64,000 bases of DNA from Grammothele lineata (GCA_002150815.3 NDFF03000317.1:496001-560000); one strand, 5' to 3'. Positions 10,257-21,972 are shown, numbered from the stretch's first letter. Program-made: numbers and translations. The notes: generated by a model not told the origin, from the sequence alone.

Positions 10257-11767
10257 ATGTTGCGCGGGAACTCTGTCAGGATCCTCACCGGTGCGTCCCC
10301 TCTCTGTCGCGTGCAGTTTTTCGTCCGGGGAGCTGACTGGCCCTGCCGTGGTGCAGGCAACTCGCACCCCGGGCTCGCCCAGGCCGTGGTCGAGCGGTGA
10401 GCTTCTGTCTTCCATTCGACCCCGCCGCTCGTCCCGGCGCAGTCGTCCTTACCCCAACCCCCAGGCTGAACGTGCCCCTTACGCCGTGCACGGTCAAGAA
10501 GTTCTCCAATGGCGAGATCAACGTCAAGATCTCCGAGTCCGTCCGTGACGAGGACGTGTACATCATCCAGACGGGCTGCACGGACGTCAACGACAACCTC
10601 ATGGAGCTCCTCATCCTCATCTCCGCTTGCAAGGGCGCGTCCGCCCGGCGAATCACCGCCGTCATCCCCTGCTTCCCCTACGCCCGCATGGACAAGAAGG
10701 ACAAGAGCCGCGCGCCGATTACGGCGAAGCTCGTCGCCAACATGCTCGCCGTCGCCGGCTGCGACCATGTCATCACGATGGACCTCCACGCGAGCCAGAT
10801 CCAGGGCTTCTTCGACTTTCCCGTCGATAACCTTTACTCGGAGCCGCTCATGATCAACTACATCAAGCGGAACATCGAGGGTTGGAAAAACAGCATCATC
10901 GTCAGTCCCGATGCTGGAGGGGCCAAGCGGTGAGTGTCCCGTTACTGTTCCGGGAGTTCTGCGGGGAGGGAGGGACGCCGCCCAAGCCGGCACGTGCTCT
11001 TTTTTTGGCTTGACAAGTAGCACGTGAATATGGCGTCTGCGTAGCACCGAACGACGAGCGACTCGCTGTTTGCGCGGTCAAGCACGGTCCCTCCCCCGCA
11101 CGTTCTATATGGATTTGCGCATGCTGACGTCGATGGAAGGGTGACGGCTATAGCGGACAAGCTCAACGTGGAATTCGCGCTGATCCACCGCGAACGGAAA
11201 CGGAAGCAGGACGACGGCCCGGACAGGATGGAGGTCCTCGTCGGCGATGTTCGGGACAAGGTTGCGATCCTCGTTGACGATATGATCGATACCGGCAACA
11301 CTCTCGCACTGGCCGCCCGTTCGCTCGTAGATAACGGTGCGAAAAAGGTCTATGCCATCGTCTCCCACGGTACGTGCTTCTTTCGTGCCTTGTGTGCGTA
11401 GCTTCCTTAATTGCGAACCATGTCCGCAGGTTTACTGTCGGAGACCAACATGAAGATGATCGAAGGGCTCCCGATTGAGCACCTGGTGGTGCGTGCTTCT
11501 TCTGCGCCCAGCTCTCCAGCACGGCCGCCGAGCTCGGCATGTGTTGAGCTGGGTACTGCCTCATTTGCCTCGAATCTCACGCGCCGCCACCCGCAGGTGA
11601 CCAATACTGTGCCGCAGAAATCGCACGAGGCGGCGTGCTCGAAGCTCGTCACGATTGACGTGAGCCCTACGATCGCGGAGAGCATCCGCCGGACGCACAA
11701 CGGCGAGAGCATCTCGCTCCTCTTCGGCGACTGGGGCGAGGATGGGCATGTGAATGGTGTGTATTGA
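10257..11767 (+). CDS. PRS: Ribose-phosphate pyrophosphokinase (PRPP synthetase)
   Basis: Six exons: 10257-10290, 10357-10396, 10465-10929, 11140-11369, 11430-11488 and 11597-11767, giving 332 residues, close to the usual 318-325. The enzyme transfers pyrophosphate from ATP to ribose 5-phosphate, giving PRPP for nucleotide, His and Trp synthesis. Visible marks are [11 protein letters not shown] and [20 protein letters not shown] at the N-terminus, [16 protein letters not shown], the metal- and ATP-contacting [29 protein letters not shown], the [10 protein letters not shown] loop, and the PRPP-binding loop [10 protein letters not shown]. There is no long non-homologous insertion of the kind found in some yeast Prs proteins. 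The C-terminus ([10 protein letters not shown]) is taken to the first in-frame stop. The first two exons are only 34 and 40 bp. Confidence 0.93.
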
Positions 11768-12576
11768 GCTTCGACATAGACTGGTCGCATTTTTCTTGCA
11801 TAGGACGACGCATCAACCAAAATGTACCACTACATCTACTACCTTCATCATCAATGGACTAGACCACGCATTTCACTTTGACAGTGTCCGTCCTACCACC
11901 GTCCGGCGCGTGCTTCGACGTGTGTGTGTAGGTTTCCATGGCGAGACGCCTCCGCGCGCCGCATGCGCTGGGAACTAACTCTGCGCTGCTCTGACGCTCT
12001 TCCCACAGCGACATCCGGGTACACCATACAGCCGGTGAGTGGAGCGTCCTGTGGTTTTGGGTGAAGTCGAGGATGGCGACATGTTCTCACCTCGCGCGAC
12101 AGGGCTCGGCACTGGCTCGGCGTGGGCGCAGATCCCCGCGGGCATGACCGCATCGTGCGCGCGCATAGGGTGGCGCCAATCCGCACGATAAAGTGCGCGA
12201 GCCCCCGCCCCGGTGCGAGGAAGAGAGAGGGCCTTCCTGCTGCTCGACCGTCGACGTGGACCCCAAACTTCAAGTGCCAACGGCCCCGGACAAACCGCTC
12301 GTTGGGTTCCTTGGCCGACGTCGATACCGTCGCTTGGCGGACGCGACCTCGTCCGGTGGAGCGATCTCGATTCCTTGAATATCCTCGCTTCGTTTCTTGG
12401 CCCCCGCGCCGGCTTGTCGTCGCCGCTCAGGACCCACACCCTCCGCAGCGCCGTTCCAAACGTTAACCATCGCTCCCCTCCAACGGTCCTACTCCTATTT
12501 CGCGCACTCCTACTAGACGGCCCCTCCTTCGACCTCCTACACCACCACACTATCTTTCTCTCAGTACCGGGACTCG
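11768..12576. other. Intergenic, no supported gene
   Basis: Of these 809 bp, the 3' end of the PRPP synthetase transcript lies on the left and the promoter and leader of the 12577 gene on the right, with pyrimidine-rich DNA before the ATG. Overlapping open frames on both strands have no family motif. Confidence 0.45.
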
Positions 12577-13804
12577 ATGGGCTCGGTCTATCACATCCGC
12601 TCCGATCCCCGCCTATCCCCCTCGACCTCATCCGGCGGGCCCGGGGCGCGCAACAAACTCTTCCTCGTGCTGACGACGACGTCGCTGCGGAACGTCGTGC
12701 TCGCGGACGCCGCGGACGCGCACTACTACGAGGTGCTCACGTACCCGTGGGAGCGCCACCGGACGCGCGTGAGCCGCCTCGAGCCGCGCAGCGCTGCGTT
12801 CGCGCCTATTGCGGAGCTCCTCAATGGCCATGCGCGCGATGCGGGCGGGAAGGGCGCCGCGAAGGGGAAGGGAAAAGGGAAGGAGGAGGAGCTGAAGAGG
12901 GTCGTGGCGGTGAGGATGTATGGCAAGGGGGAGTTTAGGGCGGTGGATGAGTTTCTGCACGTCGAGGAAGATGGGGGCGCCATCGATGGAGATGGGAGAG
13001 GCGGCAGATGGGTTGGTGGCGTAAGGGATGAAAAGAAGGGCTGGAAGGAGGGGAAGGTCGGCAGTAACGCTGAGAAAGTGGGTGAGCGAGACCAGGAGGA
13101 TAGGAAAAGTGAGGAGAACTTCGAGCCAAGACAGAAGATCACCGAACAGGAGCCAGCGTGGAGAGGGAGGGAGAAGAGCAGCGGTGAAAGGAAGGCACAA
13201 GGGCGGTTGGATGGCGACGTGACGGGATACGGTCGGTGGGGATCTAGAGGAGAGCCCGGGCCAAGTTCCGCCGGTATGAGCGGTGCAGTTCATCTTGCGC
13301 CGCCAATAGAAGGTCCGGAGCAGAATGATGATGTGTCAGTATTTTCTCTCCGGCTGACAATGGTCTTTGAAACTGAACGCAGCTGTTTCTGCAGGCGGGC
13401 ATGGTTCCGAGGAAAGGACGGAAAACGTTATACTTGGTACGCTGACAAGAGACGACTAGAGGTACGTCTTCTAGCGTCTCGAGGAAGTTACGTTCGGCTT
13501 ACCGCCTCCCGCCTGCCCATCAGCTCATTCGTGAGGACCACCCCGAGCGGCCGGTGGCAGCATTCCACAAGGAAAAGCGGTACCTGCACGTCCTGCGCAT
13601 GTCGCAGCATCCGTATCTGGAAGTCGACCTCTCTTGGACGGTCGATGTCCTTGATCAGCTTGTCCGTGAGTGACAGTAGCTACCTACGGTTTACTGCGCG
13701 TTCTGACGTGAATGCTGCGCACTTCCGGGGCCTCCTGGACTGCTCCGCATCTAGTCTCCTTCCTTATGGTAGAACGACTTCGGCGAGAGCGCTGCTGCAG
13801 CTAG
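12577..13804 (+). CDS. DUF6593-like basidiomycete protein
   Basis: Four exons (12577-13334, 13395-13461, 13524-13665, 13755-13804) give 338 residues. The N-terminal half has NKLFLVLTTTSLRNVVLADA, RTRVSRLEPR and VVAVRMYGKGEFRAVDEFL. The C-terminal half has RAWFRGKDGKRYTWYADKRR, LIREDHPERPVAAFHKEKR and YLEVDLSWTVDVLDQLVLSF. This layout resembles the DUF6593 family, which is widespread in mushrooms and has no known function. No signal peptide or membrane helix is seen. About 120 charged, Lys/Glu/Gly-rich residues (12840-13330) separate the two conserved blocks. They may be a true linker or contain an unspliced intron; a GTAAGG donor occurs near 13020. Two acceptors for the first intron, at 13382 and 13394, keep the same frame, so the residues at that joint are uncertain. 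Confidence 0.65.
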
Positions 13805-15293
13805 CAGGGTAGTTCGTTTTTCTCACCCGTCTCCATCTTGGGGGCCTCTTCGCAAGGAAAGGTATACACGGTAGATGTCTATAGATGGAACATCCTATTT
13901 CCTCACATTGATTCAAGGCGCTCTTTATCTCCCCCCTCCCGTCACTCCATAGGACCCCGGGTAGTGTTATTTCCGGCTAGATTCTGTATGTTAGTATCAA
14001 ACCGATTATCTTCAAAGTCCGTGCCCCACGCGCGCTCACGCCCCTCGCCAGATAACCCTAATAACGCGATCGCTTCCTGCTCAAGCCCCGGGATCATCGT
14101 TGACGAAGACGGGTAGAAGTCAGCCTAGGAGATAGGCATCATTAACCTGTGGGGATCATCGACACACAGCGTTCAGTCCGGGAACGATCATATGAGCTCG
14201 GACGCGTTCATAACATTTACACTGACCCACTATTCCAGAACCTCGTATTTCCCACCCCCTAGTACTTTACGTCCGTCCTCGTCTTTCCGTCTCTCTTGGG
14301 ATTTTGTGTCTTGTGCTTCTCATGTGTCTCGGCGTGTATCTACGTTGTCTTCCCAATGGCCTATGATCTGTTACTGTTGTGCCACCTATGATTTGTGGTA
14401 GTGGTTGGGGCGAGTAGGCGTATCAGGCGAGCCTAGCCCGTCGCTCGGCGAGAAGAACGAACCAATTTCAGGCGCCGGATATCGATGGGGCCAGTGAGCG
14501 CTGAAGCGCTGACAGGCTGGGCTTCGATTCGAACTCGGACGTCTTCTCATCTCACACTGTCAACGAAGGTGCAGGGAAGACTACAGCAATGTGGCTATCT
14601 ATGCGCTTCGTAATGTTTCAGTCGCCAGATCTGCCAAGGGCACTGTCAGCTCGGGCGGCTGCGAGTCCAAGCCTTGGAGTCCAACGGCTCAAAGGGTTGC
14701 CTTGAAAATCCACTACGGATTCGCCTCTTCTCTCCTGCCTGTGAGAATATCGTCTTGGTCATAGATTTCAACTAACTTATTATGTTTAACGCCTAGATTG
14801 AACTAGCTATGCTGCAGTCGTACGAGTGCTAACGCTCTAAGTATGCACACTGCCTCTCTGGGCCATCTACTCCACCTCTATCTGTTTACCCAACTTCTAA
14901 TTATTCGAAGGTCTGTCCCTTGTTCAAAATCAGTACTTCATTCCTTACGAGTACCACATCTGACTTTGAAGACTCGGAAGTACTGGAAGTTACTTCTCCC
15001 GTTTCCAGGTGCACGTACAGGGTCCTCGGCCAGTGCGATTCTCCGTTTGAGCCTGTTCCAAAGCTCATACGCTGGACCCAATGACTGCGACCCATTCTTC
15101 TCTGATATGGAGGAGCACGGCGCCTTTCAAGGGGTAGCACGTATATATCCTCGTGAGACGGAACGTCCGCACAACAAGCCGTTCTTCCTTTCTCTACTTC
15201 GGTCTTTCGCTTCCCCCAGAGGTTCCCACGTAACGCGACCTCAGCTGCCATCATCACGCCCAGAGACAGAGATCGTCTCCTGATATCATCAGG
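13805..15293. other. Intergenic, no supported gene
   Basis: In these 1.49 kb the only frames are short and lack motifs. Base composition is less GC-rich than in the genes on either side. I see no tRNA, repeat array or transposon end. The right part should contain the promoter of the first DUF6533 gene. Confidence 0.45.
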
Positions 15294-17010
15294 ATGAGTA
15301 CCGATGAGTCATTCTCAGGTTGGTATTGGAACAAGTAAGTGCCTCGTCTCGACTGCTAGTATGCGCCTCGCTGCTCATGAAAGGGATGTCCCACTAGTAC
15401 ACTTGAAACCTATGGGATCTTATCGTCCGCAGGTGCTTTCATTCGATCCCCCGCTTGTATAGGAAATCTGAGGCATAATTCCAGTCTTGCTGTGGTTCGA
15501 CTTCTCTCTCACCTTCACTGCGGAAGTCGAGTATATCTGGCGGGGCAAGCTGTCTTTGATCACAGTCATCTTTCTCCTAGGAAGGTACAGCGCTCTTGCG
15601 GAGAGTGGTTTTGCTGTATCAGGTCTCTTCATCCGAAATCCGAGTATCACAGTATATTTCTTCACAAGCCGTCTCATGAGACAAGTGTTGATTCTCTTCT
15701 ATAGGCTTGCGGCGGGGTTTCTCACACGGGCAGCATACTTGCATTTCTGATGACCATCAGCACTTCTGCTTTCATCGCAGCACATACCTATGCCATGTGG
15801 AACTGTGATTGGAGACCGTTCGTCATCATCCTCCCCATCTCACTCTTGAGGCCCGCCCTAGTCCTTGTTAGTGTCCCATTTTGGTGTGCTTGACTGCGGT
15901 CTACACTCACCCCATCATAGTTTGAAGACAGGATATACACACCAGTCGCATTCGCAGGCTTAGGCTGTTTTTTAGAGGTGCCGTCGACAACTCTTGAGTT
16001 ACTTGAGCCGTGAGTTGATGTGTCCATGTTTGTGCTGTCTAAAATGAACTAATTCTTTAAACATAGCTGTAAGCCTTGATGATCTACCATATAGGAGTCC
16101 TCTCACCCCGAATCATATGCTGTCCCCCTTCAGTCGTGATAGTGTCGAACACCGTGGCCATTGCTGGCGACGCTATACTCATCGTACTGATTTGGGTCAA
16201 GACTTTCACTATCGTCAAGGAATTTTCAATCAGATGTAGAATTCCGCGCATGTCGCTCGCCTTTCTTCTCTTCCGAGACGGTTCGTTCTTCTTCCTATCT
16301 TCCTAAATTCATGCTAACTAATGTTTTACACAGGCACGATATATTTCTTGTATGTAGCTCGTGCCTCCTCCCAATTTACGGCCATGTTATTCATCTTTGA
16401 AACGCGTATTGATTCTGCTGAGTCTCGTAGGTTTGTAATGCTGTTCCGAGTAATCCCAACCGCGACGGATTTTATCGGTGCGGATGTAAGTACGCTCCCA
16501 CCTGCGGCTCATCTTACCTATGATGATCTGGTATCTTCTTTATTGACTCCTCGCTTCTCAGAGCATCCTCTTGTGGCCTAATTTCTTCTCATGGTTTGGC
16601 AAGGTGTGCGTACTCATTGTTTTCCTCTTGCGAACATCTCAATCCTGCGCGCACTGGCAGCTCATACACGGCTTACTCGCTGCAGGCTATACCCTATTTT
16701 GCTCTCACGATCCATCCTCAACCTGCGGAGGCTTTACTTGGCCGAATGTCCCCAAGAAGATATGCTGAGCATCGGAGGAGGCTGGGTCTCGGGAGCTATG
16801 TCGGACATCGTGTTCGTGCGCTCCCGGCGCTACGACCCTAACGGTGACGCGAGACTTTTGACGGGTCTCTCCTTGGGAGCGGTGACGGCGACTAGTGGCG
16901 GAACTGGGAGAGAGGAAGAAGCCTGCATTCCCGTAAACCCGATACGAGGTCCCCAAGCCAGGACCGAGGTTGATGTCGAGCGTGTAGACGAGGTAGAACA
17001 GTTGTCGTAG
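15294..17010 (+). CDS. Seven-helix membrane protein, DUF6533 type (tandem copy A)
   Basis: Eleven exons: 15294-15334, 15398-15432, 15485-15651, 15705-15866, 15921-16009, 16067-16068, 16134-16280, 16334-16349, 16431-16485, 16562-16605 and 16686-17010, giving 360 residues. The opening VLLWFDFSLTFTAEVEYIW and FLLGRYSALAESGF match the DUF6533 family of basidiomycete seven-transmembrane proteins, whose function is unknown; a receptor-like role is often suggested. Later hydrophobic segments include IAGDAILIVLIWVKTF and KVLYPILLSRSILNLRRLYL, followed by a hydrophilic tail. Exon 6 is only two bases, yet no other splice choice I tried keeps the frame. It shares its whole exon map with the next gene, so the pair is a tandem duplication. 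Confidence 0.8.
16067..16068 (+). other. 2-nt micro-exon in DUF6533 copy A
   Basis: CT lies between an acceptor (AACATAG) and a donor (GTAAGC). The left intron (57 bp) has GTGAGT and a CTAAT branch-like motif. The right intron (65 bp) ends CTTCAG. The exon before ends in phase 2 (GAG CC) and the next coding frame needs two leading bases, so exactly two bases modulo three are missing without it. The joint reads ...LLEPFVIVSN.... Confidence 0.6.
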
Positions 17011-17641
17011 AGGAGCACCGTAAAGCTGGAGGAGTGGAATTAGAGAGAAAGGGGCTAGTAACGAGGATAGAATGAGGGTGGAATGACCGCCAATTATCTT
17101 GAATGTATGAGCTTCCCGGGGGGGGAATCCGGATATCTGCCTTCAATATCGCGATGGCCACCTTTGCCGCCATGAACCACATTTATTCTTAGTGAGCGCG
17201 CATGCGTACCTTCGAAATGGTTCTCTGATTTGTTTCCCTTTTGATCCTGGTTCACACGTCCCCAGACTACTCATACTATATGCTGAGACCGCCTGGGCTC
17301 CCCGAATGTGTACCCTACCAGTTAATCGTTGTCCTCGAGACCAGTGCCATCCGAGCAGCGAGCCCGCAACGCTATGCTCATCCACATTAATAGGCAGGGT
17401 CATCTATCCGCCTTTGGATCACTACAGGCAATCCGAGATTACGTTTCACGATATCAGCGTTCGTGAGCAGCGGTGTGTGTGTGAATATCCATCTAGGTTG
17501 CTTCATATTGATATACTTTTACAGAAGACAGTTTGGGTAGTATCAGGTTCACCCCTTGAGCTTGAGGACTCTCTGGCACACAACGCGACGACCTCCATCG
17601 AGCTCTATGTTGTTTCATACTCGAATTTCTCGTACATAGTC
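17011..17641. other. Intergenic between the two DUF6533 genes
   Basis: Of these 631 bp, the left part holds the 3' end of copy A and the right part the promoter of copy B. No further gene or repeat is recognised. Confidence 0.45.
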
Positions 17642-19425
17642 ATGGTGGGTAAAGATCTTACTTCAAACAATTACCCAGCGGTGTAAGTTTCTCAGTTATA
17701 GGATCATCAGAACTCACGGCCCTTACCTATTAGCACTCTGTAGGATTCTCGGGAAATACTGCATTGTCGCAGCGACAGGTATAGCCACGAGCGATTCATC
17801 AAAGCAGGCAACATATTTTGACCGGATCGCGTGCAGCTCTGCTGTGGCTCGACTATATACTCACCTTCCATTCGGAGATTCAACGAATCTGGCATCGCAG
17901 GTTCTCGGGCGTTACGTTCATCTTCCTCCTGACGCGCTACGTTGCGCTCATTGATAGTGTCTTCGTTCTTCTCGAAGTATTTGTTCTCAAATCAAACGAC
18001 AATGTACGCTCTCTTCCAAGTAATTCCCCAGAGCCAGCGGTAATATTTATCGATAGACGTGTGCTGGGATTGCCCACACAGACTACGCGCTCAAACTCCT
18101 CAACGGCTTTAACTGTTCAGCTTTCACGGCCCTCCGTGTATATGCCATCTGGAATTGTGACTGGAAGCCTCTGGTCGTGGTCATCCCCCTCTCCCTAGTG
18201 AGACCCGTTCTATTCCTCGTTGGTGTCTATTTCTCTCCCAATGCATTATTCAAATAGATTGCTAACCATTCTCAACGCAGTGCGAAGAAATACATTTCTC
18301 TGCTGTACAGAAGGGACCTCCTTGGGGTTGCGGTACTGTGATGACCGGGGAAAATATATCCGACAAACAGCTTTTGGCGTAAGTCGCAATGCAGATCTTA
18401 CCCTGGCTGTTCTCGTTGACAGCTGATTCCTGGACGTTTGGTGCAAACGCAGATGTAAGCGGTATTGTCACGTCCGGTCATGGTGTGATAATTAACATGC
18501 ACGCTATTTACAGTTTTTATAGCTGCCCCTATTGCGATGATCACTTGTAACACGATCCTAATCGCAATGACTTGGGTGAAGACAATCAGCATCGTAAGAG
18601 AAGCCAAGAAGGTTGGGATACGTACACCCATTGCGACCTTTCTCCTCAAGGATGGTGAGCCCTTCCTTGGTCCTTCAGAAGTGCGTACATACTGAAAGCC
18701 ATGTTCCCCGCAGGGATAATTCAATTTCTGTACGTTTCTTCCGACAACTCTCGAACAATGAGAGAGGCTGTGAAAGTCTTTCACAGAACACACGCTGATT
18801 TTACTTATTCGCGTAGCCTAGGGCTCGTAGCTCAAAGTGTGTCGATCGCTTGGGGGTTCACCAGTCTCGTAATCTGTCCCTCCTCCAATGTGTTGCCTGG
18901 GACTCAGCATCCTGACACTGCCTCCTTTTCTTTATTTGCGAGCAGCCAGTGATTATGGTACTGCTCTTGGAATACTTGAGCCCGGTGTACGTGTCCCTCA
19001 ATTCTTTTTCTGTCCTCCAGACCAGTCCGAGTGACTCCTGCACATGACTGATTTCCTGCTATAGGCTTGCAGTCATCTTTCTGTTAAGATCTATACTTGA
19101 AATACGTGGACTCTACCTCTCCGAAAATCCTAGCGAAGATAGGACACCGAGCGTCGGTGCACATGGGCTCTCTCGCGTCATGTCCGACGTGCTCTCCGTA
19201 CGCTCGCGTATTGCCGACATACACTCCACCCGTGCGATGCCATCTACACACAACCTGGATTCGGACATAGCGAGCGGAGTTGGCACGGATACAGAAAACG
19301 AGATGCTCAACACCTTCGACTTTATGGGTGTGCTATATGGCAACGAAGCCGACGCTGATTCTGAGCACACAGTAATATCTGAGGGAGTGTCGGTGGCGCA
19401 GCGTGGTTGGGAAGAAGCCGCATGA
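17642..19425 (+). CDS. Seven-helix membrane protein, DUF6533 type (tandem copy B)
   Basis: Eleven exons: 17642-17682, 17744-17778, 17837-18003, 18057-18218, 18281-18378, 18453-18454, 18514-18654, 18714-18729, 18817-18868, 18946-18986 and 19065-19425, giving 371 residues. Exons 1-4 are 41, 35, 167 and 162 bp, exactly as in copy A, and exons 6 and 8 (2 and 16 bp) also match. Family marks are ALLWLDYILTFHSEIQRIW, FLLTRYVALIDSVF, RVYAIWNCDWKPLVVVIPL and VLAVIFLLRSILEIRGLYL. The hydrophilic C-terminal tail of about 100 residues is Asp/Ser/Thr-rich and diverges from copy A. The gene lies in tandem, same strand, 631 bp after copy A. Protein divergence between copies is high, so the duplication is old. 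Function is unknown; a membrane receptor or transporter-like role is possible. Confidence 0.8.
18453..18454 (+). other. 2-nt micro-exon in DUF6533 copy B
   Basis: AT lies between an acceptor (AAACGCAG) and a donor (GTAAGC), at the position homologous to the micro-exon of copy A. Flanking introns are 74 and 59 bp. Skipping it joins GC to TT and reaches a stop in the next exon. Longer exons using the nearby GACAG or GCAG acceptors hit a stop. With it the joint reads ...QLLAFFIAAPIAM.... Confidence 0.6.
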
Positions 19426-19573
19426 ATTACTGAGATGTGGAAGAACGACTGTATGTGATCCGTGATTACCATCCGGATGTTATTTCCAGGCAGCATGCTT
19501 TGCACAATACGAATATATGTTCTACTCGTCCAGGTGTCAGCTAACTCTACGAAAGCGAGCCAATCCTGCAGTT

Positions 19574-20534
19574 TTACTGGAGGACCTCTATAGTCTCAGG
19601 CTCGTTCAGTCGGACAACAGTGACCGGCCGACCATTGAATAACCGTGTCGCCGTTTGGGAATCCGCATTTACTCCGTCGACTACGCGTCGTGGCACGGTG
19701 AACCGGACCATCTGCATCCCCGGTCGTGCGAGGAAGCACGTCAAGCCATCCCTCAGAATGAACTTCTGCTGGCCCTTGCGTCTCTGAGCGACAGGGATGT
19801 CCGCCGCAGCCTCCGCCGTTTGCAGCGGCGCCAGTTCGGGGCCACCCCACAGGCTTGGTGCGTACAGGATGCAGTGCGCAAACGGCTCATCGACGGGCAA
19901 CGATGGCACTGAGGCGGAAACGAAGTCGACGCAGTACTCGCGCAGGCGAAGGGACCCAGGGAAGAGCCGGAGCGAGTAATCGTTCCCCGGTAGGGGCACG
20001 ACTCGCACACACGGGTCAGATACGTCCGTCCCTTGCTGTGGTTTTTCCTGCATGTCGGGCGGAACGCATTGTCAGCTCTAGTTAAGGGTGTAGCTCGAAG
20101 CCAAAGGAGGGGGAACATACCCCGGTGATGATGCCCCCGTCGATGGGCGTGTCGAGCAACAGCGCTGTCTGCTTCAGAACAACCTCACGCGAGCTGTAAG
20201 CTCGCAGTTCCTCCGCCCACCGCTCGTCCAGCCAGGCGCGAATCTCCTCTGCAGACGAGCTCTCGTCGAGCCCAGATGTGGCGCCGGCCGAAAATAGGGT
20301 GATCATCTCGAAATCGTCCCTCGCATCGAAGTTTGGGAAGTGGATTCTGTTGGAGCGAGCGCACATTGTGCGCATCGACTGCGTTCCCGCGTCTCCCTTG
20401 ATGAGAATCGTCATAGGTTCTAGGACTGTCATAGCCTCCTGATCCCGAAAAAGGGTCAGCGGCCCGTTGGGGAGGTGGTCATCAAAGGAACGTCTTACGA
20501 CCATAGGGTCAGATGTTGTGTTCACGGCAGACAT
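19574..20534 (-). CDS. Orphan-family protein, divergent member (copy 1 of 3)
   Basis: Two exons (20534-20121 and 20047-19574) give 295 residues. I do not recognise the family. The C-terminal half contains VPLPGNDYSLRLFPGSLRLR, a middle CILYAPSLWGGPELAP stretch, QQKFILRDGLTCFLARPG and RFTVPRRV. The same order of blocks occurs in the genes at 20965 and 22321. The N-terminal half (RSNRIHFPNFDARDDFEMIT, then EEIRAWLDERWAEELRAY) is not obviously shared in sequence but ends at an intron in the same place, just before the C-terminal block. No signal peptide, membrane helix or catalytic motif is visible. It faces copy 2 across a 430-bp shared intergenic region. Confidence 0.7.
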
Positions 20535-20964
20535 TATAAAAAGACGTCTTGGTGGATGGTTGAAAGGTAGACGTGATATGTATGAGATGAAGAATATGAA
20601 GACCAGGGCCCACGTATAACCAAGTTCGACGAGTGGCCCACTTGGGCCGGCAAAGACGTCTTGTTCGGAACGAGTCCAAAAGAGAATAGGCAGATGCTGC
20701 TATATTGTTGTAGGTCGATGCTGAACGTTAAAACTTTGTTAAGGGAGCACTGAACCAGGTATAAGTATGAGATCAAGGGTACGGCCGCCACGTCAAAAAC
20801 CCCTGACTCAATCTCAATTGGCGCCCGTGTTCCAAACATTAGCTCACGTGACTCTTCGGGTGAAACGGACGCGTCGCGTCACTCGCACGTTCGGAACGTG
20901 TCTTCAACTCATACCATGCTGTCTGCTTACTTTGCTAAAGTTCAGTTCTATCTCTAAATCTCGT
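20535..20964. promoter_or_regulatory. Shared divergent promoter region of orphan copies 1 and 2
   Basis: These 430 bp lie between two start codons read in opposite directions. TATAAAAAG occurs directly beside the copy 1 start codon on plus, and GTATAAGTATG near 20759. No other feature is seen. Confidence 0.4.
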
Positions 20965-21972
20965 ATGCCTCCTGCAAAGTCTAGTGGGACCGCCAAATTC
21001 AAGCCCAAGGCGAGGCACTTTCCTCACAATGCTCTCTCATTACCGCTAACATATTGAGTTCAGGCCACACCCCGCAGCACCAAACCGTACGATGGATCGC
21101 AGCGTCCACGTCGCAAGGCTGACAAGAGCAGTTCCTCCACTTCTTCAAATTCGTCACCCGATCCTACATCTTCTGCCTTGGTTTCATCTTCTCTCAACCC
21201 GTGTTCTACGACGTCACCGAATACCTCCACCACATCGTCCTTCCGCGTGTACATATCTGTGCGCGAAGTCTGCATCGCCTCGATTCGAAAGTGGAAGCCC
21301 GACTACGTCCACGAGGATGATTTTATCACTCTTAATCTAGGGACTTGGCTCACACGCCCGGATCACCCCACAGATGCCGATGTCGAAGCTTATTTGGACG
21401 ATTTTAGGCGTATATATCGAAACGTCGAGGCTAGACGGGAGAAAGCGAAGCGACTCCTCGATGTGCTGACTGAGTCGACCGGGGTAAGCTTTACTCCCTT
21501 CGATCCACCGTATCGTTAATGACGCGCGTTCCTCTACTAGCAAAAGCCGGGGCCCGACACACGGCACGTCTACACACAGCTCATCCCGGATACGCCATAC
21601 TCTATCCGCCTCTTCCCCGGGTCGTATCAGGCCCAACAATGGGCCATGGACTTTGTAGAAACGGTGTCCGGAAACCCAGTCAATTCTCCTTTCGAACATG
21701 AGCTATGGTCCATCCCAGATCCCGACGCACCTCATCTCCAGCTTGGCCTCACAGGGCGACTCTCTTCCATGGAACGATGCCATGGCATTGCGCAAGACAA
21801 GATTCGTCCTGGAGAGGAGAAGTTTCTTCTCCGAGATGGTCAGATGTGTTTGCTAAAGCGTCCTGGAAAGCAAGACCTGTGTTTCCGCGTTCCGCTCCGC
21901 CGTGAGAAGAGAAACCGAGACCAGCTGGCAGGCATTATCATGCTCGACTTTCCTCGGGTATTGGAGGAGTGA
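20965..21972 (+). CDS. Orphan-family protein (copy 2 of 3)
   Basis: Three exons (20965-21009, 21064-21483, 21541-21972) give 298 residues. It is clearly paralogous to the 22321-23337 gene: both have a Lys/Ser-rich start, a Ser/Thr-rich segment, KWKPDYVHEDDFITLNLGTW, a helical acidic stretch, then HVYTQLIPDTPYSIRLFPGS, MDFVETVSGNPVNSPFEHEL, EEKFLLRDGQMCLLKRPGKQ and a VPLRRE tail. Exon 2 is 420 bp in both. The first intron uses a GC donor (AAG|GCGAGG) in the model chosen here, because the codons before it are conserved in the paralogue. An alternative GT donor seven codons into the gene (20984) with the acceptor TTGAG also stays in frame. No known domain, signal peptide or helix bundle is recognised. 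Function is unknown. Confidence 0.75.

Noticed and set aside
9679..10548. 289-codon plus-strand frame
   Set aside because: It crosses the end of PRO1, the intergenic region and the first PRPP synthetase exons in a frame different from both genes.
12628..13293. 221-codon minus-strand frame
   Set aside because: Antisense shadow of the charged region of the DUF6593-like gene.
13019..13394. Possible 376-bp intron (GTAAGG donor) in the DUF6593-like gene
   Set aside because: It is much longer than the other introns of this gene and the frame is fully open through it; mentioned only as an alternative.
14516..14560. tRNA-like string TTCGATTCGAACTCGG
   Set aside because: The supposed T-stem does not pair on either strand and no cloverleaf can be drawn around it.
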